A model generated the notes under the pieces. The model was given only the letters and a program-made list of their open reading frames with translations, was not told the origin of the DNA and did no database searches. A DNA stretch of 64,000 bases. Source: Kosmotoga olearia TBF 19.5.1 (GTDB taxonomy: Bacteria; Thermotogota; Thermotogae; Petrotogales; Kosmotogaceae). Position numbers and translations under genes: made by a program. Shown here piece after piece: positions 44,162-56,269 of this stretch; position 1 is the first letter of the stretch; each line of letters begins with the position of its first letter. Where the stretch lies: assembly GCF_000023325.1 (NCBI RefSeq), contig NC_012785.1, positions 682,001-746,000 on the forward strand, written 5' to 3'.

Positions 44162-45421
44162 TCAACCAAGAAATTCTTTCCTGAATTCTTCCATATTGAC
44201 AACTGTTCCGGACAGCCGTGATCTTTCCGCAGCAAAGGCCATGAAATGGCTCTCAAGGGAATCCATGGGTGAAGTCAACGTGCCTTTGTAATCCGGTTCA
44301 GTAAGCATGCGTACGAAAGCATCCATCATCTGGAAATCCCCGCCGTTATGTCCGCCTTCTTCTGGAGGAAAAACCTTTATCTTGAATTTTTCTTTCCCGA
44401 AAACAGCAACCTCAATCTCATTTTTCTCAAAATGCCCTATAATCTCACCTTTTGTGCCAAAGATATTGATTTTTCTGGTTATCTCTTCTGTAAATGCTGT
44501 AAGGGTGAAATTTGCCGTTATCTCGTCTTCAAATTCGATAGAAACCACCTGATGATCCAAAACATCGTTATCACACGAATAAACGCAACGACCGTAAGGC
44601 CCCTCCTGTAAAGCCTTCAGTCTGCCTTCATAGGAAAGATCCTGGGTTATGACGCTCACAGGCCAACCTGTGTTTTTTCCCAGGTAGATCTTGATTGCGG
44701 AATATGGACATTCTCTTTCCACCAAACAACCATCGGTACAACGCTCTGTCGCACCTGCAGGTTTATTTTCCTTTCTGAAATGGGAGAGATGACCAAAAGA
44801 TGCTATCGCTCTGGATTTCTTACCAACAAGCCAGTACAGTATGTCCATATCGTGACAGCTTTTGGTGAGTATTATGGGGGCTGTTTCGTCTTCCCTTCGC
44901 CAATTACCTCTGACATAGCTATGAGCCATATGGTAATAACCTATGTTTTCCTTGTGCTCTATCGACATTACCTTGCCAATTATCTCTGACTGAATCAATT
45001 CCTTCAATTTAGAAAAGAAAGATGTGTAGCGCAACACATGCGCCACTATAACTTTCCTATTCAATTTTTGCGCAAGAACAGCGATTTTTATAGCATCTTC
45101 TAAATTGGTAGCCATAGGTTTTTCTAAGAGCAGGTCATATCCTTTTTCCATAAAAGCGATGGCTGGTCTGACGTGTAAATGATCCGGAGTGGAAATGATA
45201 GCAGCATCTGCTATTTTGTCCTTGCTGGCCAGTTCTTCCCAGCTTGCGAAACATAATTCTTCGGGAATACCGTGAATTTTAGCTATGCTTAAGCGTTTTT
45301 CTTCGTTAGGTTCAGCTACAGCAACGATTTTAAGTTTATCTGGATTATGTGCTGCATAAAAACCGTAGGCATCCTTTCCGCGGTTTCCAGCTCCAACAAT
45401 AACGGCCGTTGCCCTTCTCAT
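44162..45421 (-). CDS. Gfo/Idh/MocA-family oxidoreductase, Cys-motif group
   Basis: The 419-residue protein has an N-terminal NAD-binding Rossmann fold (VIVGAGNRGKDAY) and the family EKP lysine at LLEKPMA. ILTKSCHDMDILYWL follows, where H and D bind substrate. A Cys-rich insert, ERCTDGCLVERECPYSAIKIY, and RCVYSCDNDV come next. It is closely similar to 59737-61008, with the same motifs in the same order, so the two are paralogs within one locus. The substrate is unknown; members oxidise or reduce sugars or inositols, and one branch (GH109) is a glycosidase. Last gene of the leftward cluster, overlapping the upstream gene by 4 bases. Confidence 0.85.
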   Translation of the reverse strand: MRRATAVIVGAGNRGKDAYGFYAAHNPDKLKIVAVAEPNEEKRLSIAKIHGIPEELCFASWEELASKDKIADAAIISTPDHLHVRPAIAFMEKGYDLLLEKPMATNLEDAIKIAVLAQKLNRKVIVAHVLRYTSFFSKLKELIQSEIIGKVMSIEHKENIGYYHMAHSYVRGNWRREDETAPIILTKSCHDMDILYWLVGKKSRAIASFGHLSHFRKENKPAGATERCTDGCLVERECPYSAIKIYLGKNTGWPVSVITQDLSYEGRLKALQEGPYGRCVYSCDNDVLDHQVVSIEFEDEITANFTLTAFTEEITRKINIFGTKGEIIGHFEKNEIEVAVFGKEKFKIKVFPPEEGGHNGGDFQMMDAFVRMLTEPDYKGTLTSPMDSLESHFMAFAAERSRLSGTVVNMEEFRKEFLG

Positions 45422-46467
45422 TCCTGCTTTCCTCCTTCACTTGCAATTCGTTCACACTTTTCTATAAGTTTCAAAACTTCTGCTGAACTTTCAGGTGAAA
45501 CTGGCGGTGGTTTACCATTCACATATGCGTTGTAAAAATCTATGTAGTAGGCTTCGAAAGTAGTTGGAAGGTTTTTTGGACACTCCCACGATTCTTCGTG
45601 CCATGGTATTTTTTCACTGTTGTATAAGCGACCGGGAGCTGCACCTTCTTCGAGCCTGCGCTCGACAATATCCTCTTCTTTCACCCATTTCCATTTAATC
45701 AAGGTTTCAGTTCCCCAAATTCCACCGCGGGTTGCCATAATGAGCCAGCGTTCTTGAGGGTAAGCACAACCTCTGGATATTTCAAGATCGCAAACTAAAC
45801 CCGATCTTCCTTTCAGTATTATCTTTACATGGTCTTCTGCATCCCCAAGGCTTATTGTCCTTTTAAGGTCGCAAAACATTACCTCCGGTTCTTCATCATG
45901 ATAAAATCCGAGGAGCTGATCTAGAAAATGCGCACCGGAGTTTCTCAATTCGCCACCACCAAATTTTTTCAGGGCTTGCCAATCCCATCGTCTGGAAAAC
46001 AAATGATAATTGCTTTTTATAAGAAATGGTTCCCCTATTTTTTTCTCATTGATTATCTGCAGTATCTTTTTATAGTCCGGATCATAGCGTCTATTGTGAA
46101 ACACTGAATATATTAGCCCATACTTTTTTGCCAGATTTATGAGTTCTTCCGCTTTTTCCGAATTCTCAGCCATAGGTTTTTCACACACAACGTTTTTTCC
46201 CTGTTCAAAGGCTTTAAGGGTCTGCTCTCCATGCAGATATGTTGGGCTAGCGATAATTACCAGTTCTACCTCTTTATCTTCCAAAAAGTGATCATAATCA
46301 TCGTAGGTTCTGCAGTGAAATTTCTTAAAAGCCTCTTCCCTTCTTTCTCTCAAAGGATCGAAAATAGCTACAATTTCATACATATCCTTGAGTTTGGAAA
46401 GAGTCTTCCCGTGTATGTTCCAGCCGGCACGTCCGATCCCGGAAATACCTACTTTGATTCTTTTCAT
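45418..46467 (-). CDS. Gfo/Idh/MocA-family oxidoreductase
   Basis: The 349-residue protein has the Rossmann fold start VGISGIGRAGWNIHG and VVCEKPMAENSE with the EKP lysine. It lacks the Cys insert of the neighbouring paralog. ELRNSGAHFLDQLLGF supplies the substrate-binding His/Asp. ATG 46467 is used because AGGTG lies 9 bases upstream; the TTG at 46476 is too close to it. Probable sugar dehydrogenase or epimerase in the same operon; substrate unknown. Confidence 0.85.
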   Translation of the reverse strand: MKRIKVGISGIGRAGWNIHGKTLSKLKDMYEIVAIFDPLRERREEAFKKFHCRTYDDYDHFLEDKEVELVIIASPTYLHGEQTLKAFEQGKNVVCEKPMAENSEKAEELINLAKKYGLIYSVFHNRRYDPDYKKILQIINEKKIGEPFLIKSNYHLFSRRWDWQALKKFGGGELRNSGAHFLDQLLGFYHDEEPEVMFCDLKRTISLGDAEDHVKIILKGRSGLVCDLEISRGCAYPQERWLIMATRGGIWGTETLIKWKWVKEEDIVERRLEEGAAPGRLYNSEKIPWHEESWECPKNLPTTFEAYYIDFYNAYVNGKPPPVSPESSAEVLKLIEKCERIASEGGKQE

Positions 46468-46584
46468 TGGCAACACACCTCGATCACCACAATAAAATCA
46501 ATTTAGATGCTATCAGAACCAGAGGCCCGGGAACAAAAACCAGGCCCCCGAATAAAACTATTTGGTGCTGTCAGGAAAATGACC

Positions 46585-48429
46585 TTATTCCCCAACTATC
46601 GTTACCTTTACCTTATCTCCAACATGGAGATGTTCCAATAGCCATCCAGCTGCCGTACCGTGTCCAGAAAGAACATAGCCCATTGGCGGTATTTTTGCAT
46701 TTCCAACGTGTTCCTGAATTTCGAGTACATACCAGTTATCGTTGATTATAACCTCAACGCCGTATGGGTTGGTGTTCGTACTCGCGCCGTAATCGGATGT
46801 ATAAAGTATCAATTCATTGGGGCCGCGGCCACCAGGCCATGAAACGGGTGTGGGGTTTACCTTATCGATTATGCATACGGCTCCATCAGGAGCGGTTACT
46901 GTGCTCTTAATACCACTTTCTATCAATGTTTTGATAACAACTTCCACTTCAATTTCTTCCGATTCGGGAACGTAAATGTAAACCCCTGTTGGAGTATAAT
47001 CTTCTTTAGCAAATTTGAGCGTATGTGGTCCTTCAAGCAAGAGGAGCGAAACAATTCCAGAAGCAACATTTACTTTCGTATTGGGAATGTCTATGGTCAT
47101 TTCCACATTTTCCAGAAGTGTTCCTTTTGTATCTTTCAAGGTTATCTTAACATTTTTCACTCTGTCCCAAACAATAAGCCTTCGGAACCACGGAAGTGCT
47201 TTCCTTATGACCTCTTCAGCTTTAGGACCGCCAGACATAACATAGGGAGCAAGTGTCATCGCGTTGTACCATACCCGCATGGTCGGTCTGCCGCTTCCAT
47301 CATACCAGCCACCCTGTCGCTGGAATTCTTCACCATTGCTCGGGAAAACTTCCTCCCCCTGAACCTTGTCCCAATCCAAAGGAAGCTGGGTGGTTTCAAC
47401 AAAGTCCCAGCACCATTCCATTCGCTTGTGTAGGTAATTTGAAAATCCCTCAGGGGTAAACAGCTCTTCTGGTGGCTTATCCTTCCAATAACGAGCTATC
47501 CATGTTTCCTCGTCTGGCATGCTGATACCACTGTCTATGAGCTGTTTGTAAGTGTACGCGGCCCAGCCAACTTCATTTGGCGAAAGATCCGCAATATTGA
47601 AAGCACCGCTGAAATGCGCCTCGCCACCATCTCTAAAATCGATCATCAATCGAGCTCCAGCTGCCGCGACCCGGTAATAAGCTTCATCATTGAAATGAAC
47701 ATATCCATTTACCAATGCTCTCAAAACACTCTGCTGGCATATCCCCAGCCACCATGGATCGTGTTTGTCGGAACCCGGGTACATTTCATCCCGGATGTAG
47801 TAAGGCCACATACCGGTCCACATCTCGTTGGCTCTCTCAATGGCTTCAGCTTTGTCAAGTTGAAGCTCTACAAGTCTATCTAGAATTTTTCTCGCCATTT
47901 CTTCGGCTTTATCCGCCTTTTCGAACATCGATTTACTTCGGCAGTAGTCTGCATATTTCATAAGAACCGTGGCATTAATAGCCTTGTTCTCAATTTTTCC
48001 TTCCGTTGTCCAGCCTTCGGAGTTTGAATCATACGACTTTTCGAGATTTGAGCAGTATTCACTCACCGCTTCGATCATTTTAGGATCGCTGCAGTAGTCA
48101 TCATAGGAAAGAATAATATCCGCTACACTCCTGTGCAGTGGCGTAAGGAAGCTGAGTTCTTCGGAAGCCTTTAACAAGAAGTCAAATAATAATTCCATTT
48201 CCTGTTTTATCGATTCATCCCTTGTTACCTGATAGCTAACCATAAAAGCTTTTAAAGCTTGAAAGGTATCCCCGTATTTCCCAACGGTTGAAACGGTTCC
48301 GTTTTCATGAATGGTAGTCTGAATGTTGACAGGAAATCTCAGGTATTTACTGGATTCTGTACCGAAATCCCCTGAGAAGAGTGCAAGAGATGTGAGTAAA
48401 ACCATCAAAATAAGTATGTGCTTTCTCAT
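46585..48429 (-). CDS. Secreted protein with helical toroid and C-terminal NAGPA-like domain
   Basis: The 614-residue protein has a signal peptide (1-19). Residues 50-400 are helical and rich in paired aromatic/acidic motifs (MWPYYIRDEMYPGSDKHDPWWLG; GGWYDGSGRPTMR), like an alpha/alpha-toroid glycosidase or lyase. Around 420-500 lies a carboxypeptidase-regulatory-like beta domain (VKNVKITLKDTKGTLLENVEMT). The C-terminus (MGYVLSGHGTAAGWLLEHLHVGDKV) resembles part of the phosphodiester-glycosidase (NAGPA) family. No catalytic residue can be assigned. Place behind a sugar ABC transporter suggests action on a polysaccharide outside the cell. Confidence 0.6.
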   Translation of the reverse strand: MRKHILILMVLLTSLALFSGDFGTESSKYLRFPVNIQTTIHENGTVSTVGKYGDTFQALKAFMVSYQVTRDESIKQEMELLFDFLLKASEELSFLTPLHRSVADIILSYDDYCSDPKMIEAVSEYCSNLEKSYDSNSEGWTTEGKIENKAINATVLMKYADYCRSKSMFEKADKAEEMARKILDRLVELQLDKAEAIERANEMWTGMWPYYIRDEMYPGSDKHDPWWLGICQQSVLRALVNGYVHFNDEAYYRVAAAGARLMIDFRDGGEAHFSGAFNIADLSPNEVGWAAYTYKQLIDSGISMPDEETWIARYWKDKPPEELFTPEGFSNYLHKRMEWCWDFVETTQLPLDWDKVQGEEVFPSNGEEFQRQGGWYDGSGRPTMRVWYNAMTLAPYVMSGGPKAEEVIRKALPWFRRLIVWDRVKNVKITLKDTKGTLLENVEMTIDIPNTKVNVASGIVSLLLLEGPHTLKFAKEDYTPTGVYIYVPESEEIEVEVVIKTLIESGIKSTVTAPDGAVCIIDKVNPTPVSWPGGRGPNELILYTSDYGASTNTNPYGVEVIINDNWYVLEIQEHVGNAKIPPMGYVLSGHGTAAGWLLEHLHVGDKVKVTIVGE

Positions 48430-48445
48430 GAAGAATCATCTCCTT

Positions 48446-48471
48446 TGAGCCTTTCGGCTCTTTCAAAGCAG
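48446..48471 (-). other. Hairpin in front of the secreted-protein ribosome binding site
   Basis: On the minus strand GAGCC-GAAA-GGCTC has a GNRA tetraloop and sits directly before AAAGGAG. It may block or space the ribosome binding site of the gene starting at 48429. Confidence 0.4.
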
Positions 48472-48488
48472 TTGCACACTAGAAATAA

Positions 48489-48527
48489 GGCGGGGTGTGC
48501 CCCCATAACATGAAAGCACACCCCGCC
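48489..48527 (-). other. Strong stem-loop after the substrate-binding protein gene
   Basis: GGCGGGGTGTGC pairs perfectly with GCACACCCCGCC (12 bp) across a 15-base loop. It lies just after the stop of the binding-protein gene and lacks a T tract, so it more likely stabilises the upstream mRNA or lowers downstream expression, as seen in other sugar-binding-protein operons. Confidence 0.65.
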
Positions 48528-48538
48528 ACGTGCCGAGA

Positions 48539-49798
48539 TCAGAAACCTTCGAGTATAAAGTTAACTTCTTTTTCAGCATCGTTAAGCGCTTCTATGACTG
48601 TCTTTTGCCCAACTATAACAGCCTGCTGGGCTTCTTTTATAACATCCATAACCCTTCTTTCGTCCTTTACGATAAGACCTCCGCGGGTAAAGACCTTCTG
48701 AGTTTCAAGAACTCCAAGGAAAGGGTTGTCAGCATATAGAGGTGGCGCGCCTTTTAACGGGGACATGTATCCTATCGTCTTATTGTAGAAAGTGTTATTT
48801 TCAGGGGATATGAGGAATTCAACCCATTTTGCTGCTGCTTTGGGATTTCTCGAACCCCTGAATATAGCCCAGGCACCCATTGTACCGTAAGTTATCTTCT
48901 TGTTTTCCTTCAGGATTGGTCCGAATTTCGCATAATCAGCCAAATTAGGATCTTCTGCCAGAAGCTGTGAAACACCCCAGGCATCGGCTCCAAACCACAT
49001 GGCTATTTCATCGTTGAGGAAGTAATTCGTTGAGAGACCAGCCTGTATGAGATCTTTTGGAGCGTAACCCTCGTCAAACAATAACTTGACAAAGGTCAAA
49101 GCTTTAATGCCCGCCCAGCTATTGAAAGCAGCCTTTTTAAGATCAGGAGTGAGGACGTCTCCACCTGCCTGCCAGATGAGTGGATAAAGGGTCATGTTAA
49201 GCGTATCTTCCATTGATGCCGGATAGCCAATTGTCCAGATCTTTTCTCCTGTTTTCATCGCGTATTCTTTGACCATTTTGCAGAGTTTGAGAAGGTCGTC
49301 CCAGGTTTCAGGAAGCTTGTTGACATCCCAGCCAACTTTCTTGAGAACCCTGAGGTTGTACAAATATCCGACCGTAGAGACAAGAGCCGGTGCTAAATAA
49401 ACGTGTCCGTTATAGGTTACCGCATCGATAAGGGATTCCGGATACCTTGCCAGAGCTTCCCTGGATAAGTACTTTTCCAGAGGAATGAGAGCTCCACGTG
49501 CTGCAAACATCTGAAGGAAGAACTCATTCAGGTATGCCACATCTGGTGGCCTTTTTGCCGCCACAGCCGTAAGAAGCTTCTCTGCTCTTCCTCCCCAGGG
49601 AAGAATCTCGACTTTGATTTCAATATCTGGATTCTGTGCTTCAAACTTTTCAATGAGCGGTTTCCAGAGAACTTCCATCTCGTTCGCTAAAAGAGGGAAG
49701 TTCCACTGAGTTACCGTAACTTTTGCACCTAATGCCAGCGTTGAGAATATTCCAACCAGCAAAAGGCTTATTAACAGAACGCCAAATTTCTTACTCAT
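48539..49798 (-). CDS. Sugar ABC transporter substrate-binding protein
   Basis: The 419-residue family-1 extracellular solute-binding protein has a signal peptide (1-24) and the start KVTVTQWNFPLLANEMEVLWKPLIEKFE. AVAAKRPPDVAYLNEFFLQMFAARGALIPLE is the usual hinge region. It is followed by a stem-loop. GGAGGTGG ribosome binding site. Together with the two permeases upstream it forms a complete carbohydrate importer except for the ATPase, which is not in the window. Substrate unknown. Confidence 0.9.
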   Translation of the reverse strand: MSKKFGVLLISLLLVGIFSTLALGAKVTVTQWNFPLLANEMEVLWKPLIEKFEAQNPDIEIKVEILPWGGRAEKLLTAVAAKRPPDVAYLNEFFLQMFAARGALIPLEKYLSREALARYPESLIDAVTYNGHVYLAPALVSTVGYLYNLRVLKKVGWDVNKLPETWDDLLKLCKMVKEYAMKTGEKIWTIGYPASMEDTLNMTLYPLIWQAGGDVLTPDLKKAAFNSWAGIKALTFVKLLFDEGYAPKDLIQAGLSTNYFLNDEIAMWFGADAWGVSQLLAEDPNLADYAKFGPILKENKKITYGTMGAWAIFRGSRNPKAAAKWVEFLISPENNTFYNKTIGYMSPLKGAPPLYADNPFLGVLETQKVFTRGGLIVKDERRVMDVIKEAQQAVIVGQKTVIEALNDAEKEVNFILEGF

Positions 49799-49857
49799 AA
49801 CATACCACCTCCAAAATAGAGTTGAACCTTCTTTCGTGTTTTCATTACCCCACCCAT

Positions 49858-50676
49858 TTACTTAAGATCTATGGCTATCCCCTTGGTGATATATTTTTGG
49901 AATAAAACGAATATAACGATCGTTGGTATCAATGCCAATGTTGTAGCTGCCATAGACCAGCTCACGTTCTGACCGAAAATCCCCCTTAAAACCGACATAC
50001 CGACAGGCAGCGTGTACATATCCGATGTAGTAGTCATGATCAACGGGAAAAGGAACTGATTCCACCACGAGATAAAGAGGAAAATAGCTAGAGTGGCTAA
50101 AGCTGGTTTTATCAGGGGAAGAACAACCCTGAAATAGATCTGCATCTCGGATGCGCCGTCAATTTTGGCTGCTTCGATTATTTCGTTCGGGATATTCTGA
50201 TCGATAAACTGTCGTATCAAAAAAATTCCGAATCCGCTGGAAGCTCCTGAAAGGATGAAAGGCCAATAGGTATTAACCAATCCGAGATAGCTCATTTCAA
50301 TGAACATGGGTATGATCCATGCCTGAATTGGAAACATCATGAACGCCATAAAAGCCCAAAAGAGAAATTCCTTTCCGGGAAACTCCTTTTTGGCAAAGAC
50401 GTAACCACCCATAGAAGCCAGAAAAGTGGCACACACGGTAACACTAACGGTGATGATAACACTGTTGAGAAACCATCGAGATAATTTGGAATTTCTTAAC
50501 ACCTGTATGTAATTTTTAAGGGTTAGATCCGTCCCAAACCAATCACCGGGCGACGAAACGGGCTTTGCCTGAAAGGAAACAGATACCATAGCCACAAAGG
50601 GACCTGCCATAACTATGGTGAGGATACAAAGGATAACATAGGTTATGATTTTCTCAAATGTCGATATCTTAAACAT
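49858..50676 (-). CDS. Sugar ABC transporter permease (MalG type)
   Basis: The 272-residue protein has six membrane spans and the EAA loop EAAKIDGASEMQIYFRVVLPLIKPA (about 168-192) that contacts the ATPase. MalG-type permeases are paired with a MalF-type partner, encoded just upstream. Confidence 0.92.
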   Translation of the reverse strand: MFKISTFEKIITYVILCILTIVMAGPFVAMVSVSFQAKPVSSPGDWFGTDLTLKNYIQVLRNSKLSRWFLNSVIITVSVTVCATFLASMGGYVFAKKEFPGKEFLFWAFMAFMMFPIQAWIIPMFIEMSYLGLVNTYWPFILSGASSGFGIFLIRQFIDQNIPNEIIEAAKIDGASEMQIYFRVVLPLIKPALATLAIFLFISWWNQFLFPLIMTTTSDMYTLPVGMSVLRGIFGQNVSWSMAATTLALIPTIVIFVLFQKYITKGIAIDLK

Positions 50677-50681
50677 TCAGA

Positions 50682-51548
50682 TCACCTTCTCCTAAAAAGG
50701 GTCTTCTGGAAAATACTTAATCCAAGAATAATAACGAAGAGTATGATAGCCACAGCCGAAGCGTATCCCATCCTCATGTACTTGAATCCGTAGTTGTAGA
50801 TGTAATAAACCAGCGTCAAGGTCGCTTTCGATGGTCCACCCTGTGTAATGATGTATGTCAGATCGAATAACTGCAGAGCCCCAATGAGATTGATTATCAC
50901 CACGAACATGGTTATAGGTCTCAGTAAGGGAACGGTGATTTTCCAGAAAACCTTCCAGCGCTTCGCACCGTCAATCTGGGCACTCTCGTAGTAGGATCTT
51001 GGTATTCCCTGAAGCCCGGCAAGGAATATCAGCATATTGTAACCAACGATCTGCCATATAGCCACGATGGCAAGCGATGGTAGCGCCCATCTGGTTGATG
51101 TTAGCCATGGAATCGACTCAATGCCAAAAATTGCCAGGAATCCATTTATAAGCCCCTGGTCTGTGCTGTACAACGATCGCCAGATCATGGCAACAAAAAC
51201 TGGTGACGTTATGAATGGGAAGAAAAATAGGGTACGGAATACCTTCATTCCTGGTATATCTTTATTCAAAAGAACAGCAAGTAAAAGTCCAAGAAAAACG
51301 GCTGCCGGAACGACGTAGGCTGTATAGAGTAACGTGTTTTTGAACGCTATCCAGAAATTTGGGTCTTTCCACATCCTGGCGAAATTCGCCAGCCCCACGA
51401 ACCTTGGAGTTTCCACCATAGACCAGCGGAACAGACTCAAACCAAAGGTCCCAAACAGGGGAATAAGCCTTACCAGTATGTACAGAATGATATTTGGAAG
51501 GAGAAGCAAATACGCTGCCATGTATTTTTTTGAGCTTATCTTCGTCAT
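50682..51548 (-). CDS. Sugar ABC transporter permease (MalF type)
   Basis: The 288-residue protein has six spans and the EAA loop ESAQIDGAKRWKVFWKITVPLLRP (about 187-210). Its MalG-type partner follows five bases downstream. Start ATG with a weak GGGG site. Confidence 0.92.
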   Translation of the reverse strand: MTKISSKKYMAAYLLLLPNIILYILVRLIPLFGTFGLSLFRWSMVETPRFVGLANFARMWKDPNFWIAFKNTLLYTAYVVPAAVFLGLLLAVLLNKDIPGMKVFRTLFFFPFITSPVFVAMIWRSLYSTDQGLINGFLAIFGIESIPWLTSTRWALPSLAIVAIWQIVGYNMLIFLAGLQGIPRSYYESAQIDGAKRWKVFWKITVPLLRPITMFVVIINLIGALQLFDLTYIITQGGPSKATLTLVYYIYNYGFKYMRMGYASAVAIILFVIILGLSIFQKTLFRRR

Positions 51549-51554
51549 TTGTAT

Positions 51555-53970
<2,416 letters not shown>

Positions 53971-53971
53971 C

Positions 53972-54922
53972 TCAAAGTGCCCCCAATTGTTCCAGAGTTT
54001 TGCGAATCCTTTCTTTATCTGTGTCACTAATACCCGGACCGTACGGATCAAACACGCAATCTTCAGGAATTATGTTCATCATCGCCAGCGCTTCTTCGAC
54101 CCTCTCGATGTAACCTTCCATCGGATCGACAAACAACGCCTCAGCCAAAAGGTCGACCTTTTTCATGATAGAAATAAAAGCAGGATCTTTTTTTAGGTAA
54201 CTTTCTATCAACTCTTTTTGCAATTGCGGTAATACCGATCCAAGCCCAATCAACGCTGAGCGGGAGCCCCTGGTCAGCGAATAGCCAAACATCCTGTCTT
54301 CTCCTGTAATTAAAGCTTTATCGGGGAATCTTTCCAGTACGAATCTGGAAATATCCTGCATCTTTATTACCGAATAAAGCGTGGCCAGCTTGATTCCGAC
54401 TACGTGATCCATAGAGAGAAGTTTTTCAAGAGTCTCGTAAGAATAAGAGAGCCCACCAGCTTCTTCGTAAAGGTAGAACAGTATGACAGGCAGTCCAATT
54501 TGTTCCAATTCTCTATGATAACGAACGATCAGGTCATCATCCTCGCTGAGTTTCTTTAAAGGAACGGGAGGGAAGGCGAGGAGGCAATCTGCCCCACCAG
54601 ATTTTGCCTCCTCCGCCATCATAAGGAGCTCTTCTATGTAAATCTTTATATCTTCATAATTCAATTCCTTTCTCTTCGAACCAACACCGGCGAAGATCGT
54701 CTTTTCAGGTAAGGCTTCTCTCCACAGCTTCAGAATGAAATGTCTTTCTTCACGTGAGAGAAATAGACCTCTACCCGTATGCACCCAGACTGCTACTCCG
54801 TCTATCGGCGTTTCTCTGAGATACATTGCAAAATCTTTGTTTGCCTGTATATCAATACTCCCGGTTTTCTTGTTGAAAAGAGTTGGAACCGCTGGGAAAA
54901 GCTTTCCATCTAATTCACACAT
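53972..54922 (-). CDS. Dihydrodipicolinate synthase/N-acetylneuraminate lyase-family protein
   Basis: The 316-residue class I lyase has VVGIKLA with the Schiff-base lysine K178 and Y150 in ILFYLYEE. The family's first substrate loop GXTG is replaced by VHTGRG. Most relatives make or break pyruvate or 2-oxo acid aldols. The context next to the enolase-family gene suggests a sugar-acid or amino-acid aldol. It overlaps the regulator gene by 8 bases. Confidence 0.85.
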   Translation of the reverse strand: MCELDGKLFPAVPTLFNKKTGSIDIQANKDFAMYLRETPIDGVAVWVHTGRGLFLSREERHFILKLWREALPEKTIFAGVGSKRKELNYEDIKIYIEELLMMAEEAKSGGADCLLAFPPVPLKKLSEDDDLIVRYHRELEQIGLPVILFYLYEEAGGLSYSYETLEKLLSMDHVVGIKLATLYSVIKMQDISRFVLERFPDKALITGEDRMFGYSLTRGSRSALIGLGSVLPQLQKELIESYLKKDPAFISIMKKVDLLAEALFVDPMEGYIERVEEALAMMNIIPEDCVFDPYGPGISDTDKERIRKTLEQLGAL

Positions 54923-56237
54923 CTACTCTCTTCCTCTCTGTTTCTATTGAACCGCTAACAAGCGCGTAAACTTTTGTGGGACGCCCAGCTCCAATATTTG
55001 AGCGCGTCCCCACTACGCGGACTATATCCGCTTTGATGAGTTTTGCGAGTATCCTTCTGGCGGTTTTCGGACTTATTCGCAATATAGAAGCCAGATCAGT
55101 TGCCGAAAAATGTTCGTTCAACATCTCAAGAGCTTTCAACGTTCTTGAAAGGTTACTGATAGTGAGCCCTGTTTTTTCTGAAAGTACTGTCAGGTTATTG
55201 TCCTGAGTTTCAAGCTCGAAAGATCCTATCCCATTTTCATCGAGCGGTCCTATTACCGTAGTCCCATCGAAGATGTAACAGCCCTTGCCTCCCTTTTTCA
55301 TTGTGAGCTCAACCGCGTTCATTGCGTACTCTTCAGCCATGGATGCGTTGATTCCGACACCGTAGCCAACGCATACATCGATACCGGTAGAAACCAGAAC
55401 CTGCGTTCTCAGCGGATCGTGCTTGAAGTTATCCGTATCCAACATGAGCTGTCCGTAGGTTTCAATAAGAATAAAAGAAGACTCCATTCGCGGGAATACC
55501 AGCAGGTTCTTTCTGTTCGCATATTCCAGAAGCACATTGTAGATCTTCATCAGGTCTTTCCGCTTCTTCGCTGAATTATTTGAAAGCTCGTTTGGAACGA
55601 TAACACCAACGACCGTTCTGAGAAGTTCCATTTTATTGCTTTTCATTTCAAGTATCATTCTCTGAAGGGTACCCCTTATGGTGTGCACAGACGGCGTGAT
55701 GGTAAAGACGGGAATACCTTTGTCTTTCAGCACTTTGTAAGCCGACTTCAAGCAGGTAATGCACACATCGACCTTCTTCTCTCTGAACATCGCTTCATGA
55801 AAATCGCAAAAATCCTGGTTGGCATTTGTATTAGGAGAGAATTCTCTAGTGTAAACAGCCTTTACTGGAATTTGAGCTTCGTCGATAATTTCTACAACCT
55901 CTGATTCAGCAAGGGTATCGACGGAGATGCTGAATTCTTTTTCTAAATACTGCGGAAATACCCTGAGAACATCCAGCAAAGACATAACAAGCCCAGTGGA
56001 ACGATAAGGCACATAATCCCACACAACAAGCTGATTTATCTCTGAGGCACAGAGATAATAAGGGATCGGACCTGTGAAGAGGATGCCGTCAAAAAGATGC
56101 TGATTGGCTTCTACAATTGCCGGCGCTTCGGTCTCGATCTTATACTCAAGAGGAACAGCTTCTAAATTGCGAAACTCTTTGCTAACTGATACTACTTTTT
56201 TCACAAGGTCTTTCGGCCCTATAACTCCTATCTTCAT
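54915..56237 (-). CDS. Transcriptional regulator with N-terminal sensor and C-terminal winged helix
   Basis: The 440-residue protein has an N-terminal domain (about 1-180) with DGILFTGPIPYY and TCLKSAYKVLKDKGIPVFTI, like the PrpR/AroR-type sensor fold. It has a middle domain (220-355) resembling a degenerate GGDEF/cyclase fold (KNLLVFPRMESSFILIETY; GYGVGINASMAEEYAMNAV), and a winged helix (about 365-430: FSATDLASILRISPKTARRILAKL). It starts a new transcription unit. A GGACATGTCC palindrome (56260-56269) upstream may be its operator. Ligand unknown; a sugar or sugar acid is likely. Confidence 0.72.
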   Translation of the reverse strand: MKIGVIGPKDLVKKVVSVSKEFRNLEAVPLEYKIETEAPAIVEANQHLFDGILFTGPIPYYLCASEINQLVVWDYVPYRSTGLVMSLLDVLRVFPQYLEKEFSISVDTLAESEVVEIIDEAQIPVKAVYTREFSPNTNANQDFCDFHEAMFREKKVDVCITCLKSAYKVLKDKGIPVFTITPSVHTIRGTLQRMILEMKSNKMELLRTVVGVIVPNELSNNSAKKRKDLMKIYNVLLEYANRKNLLVFPRMESSFILIETYGQLMLDTDNFKHDPLRTQVLVSTGIDVCVGYGVGINASMAEEYAMNAVELTMKKGGKGCYIFDGTTVIGPLDENGIGSFELETQDNNLTVLSEKTGLTISNLSRTLKALEMLNEHFSATDLASILRISPKTARRILAKLIKADIVRVVGTRSNIGAGRPTKVYALVSGSIETERKRVDV

Positions 56238-56259
56238 GAGAAAGCCTCCCCATATTTTT

Positions 56260-56269
56260 GGACATGTCC
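56260..56269. promoter_or_regulatory. Candidate operator upstream of the regulator
   Basis: GGACATGTCC is a 10-base palindrome 23 bases before the regulator start. A weak GATAAT -10 lies just upstream. The 180 bases between the two operons (56238-56416) hold nothing else I recognise. Confidence 0.35.
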
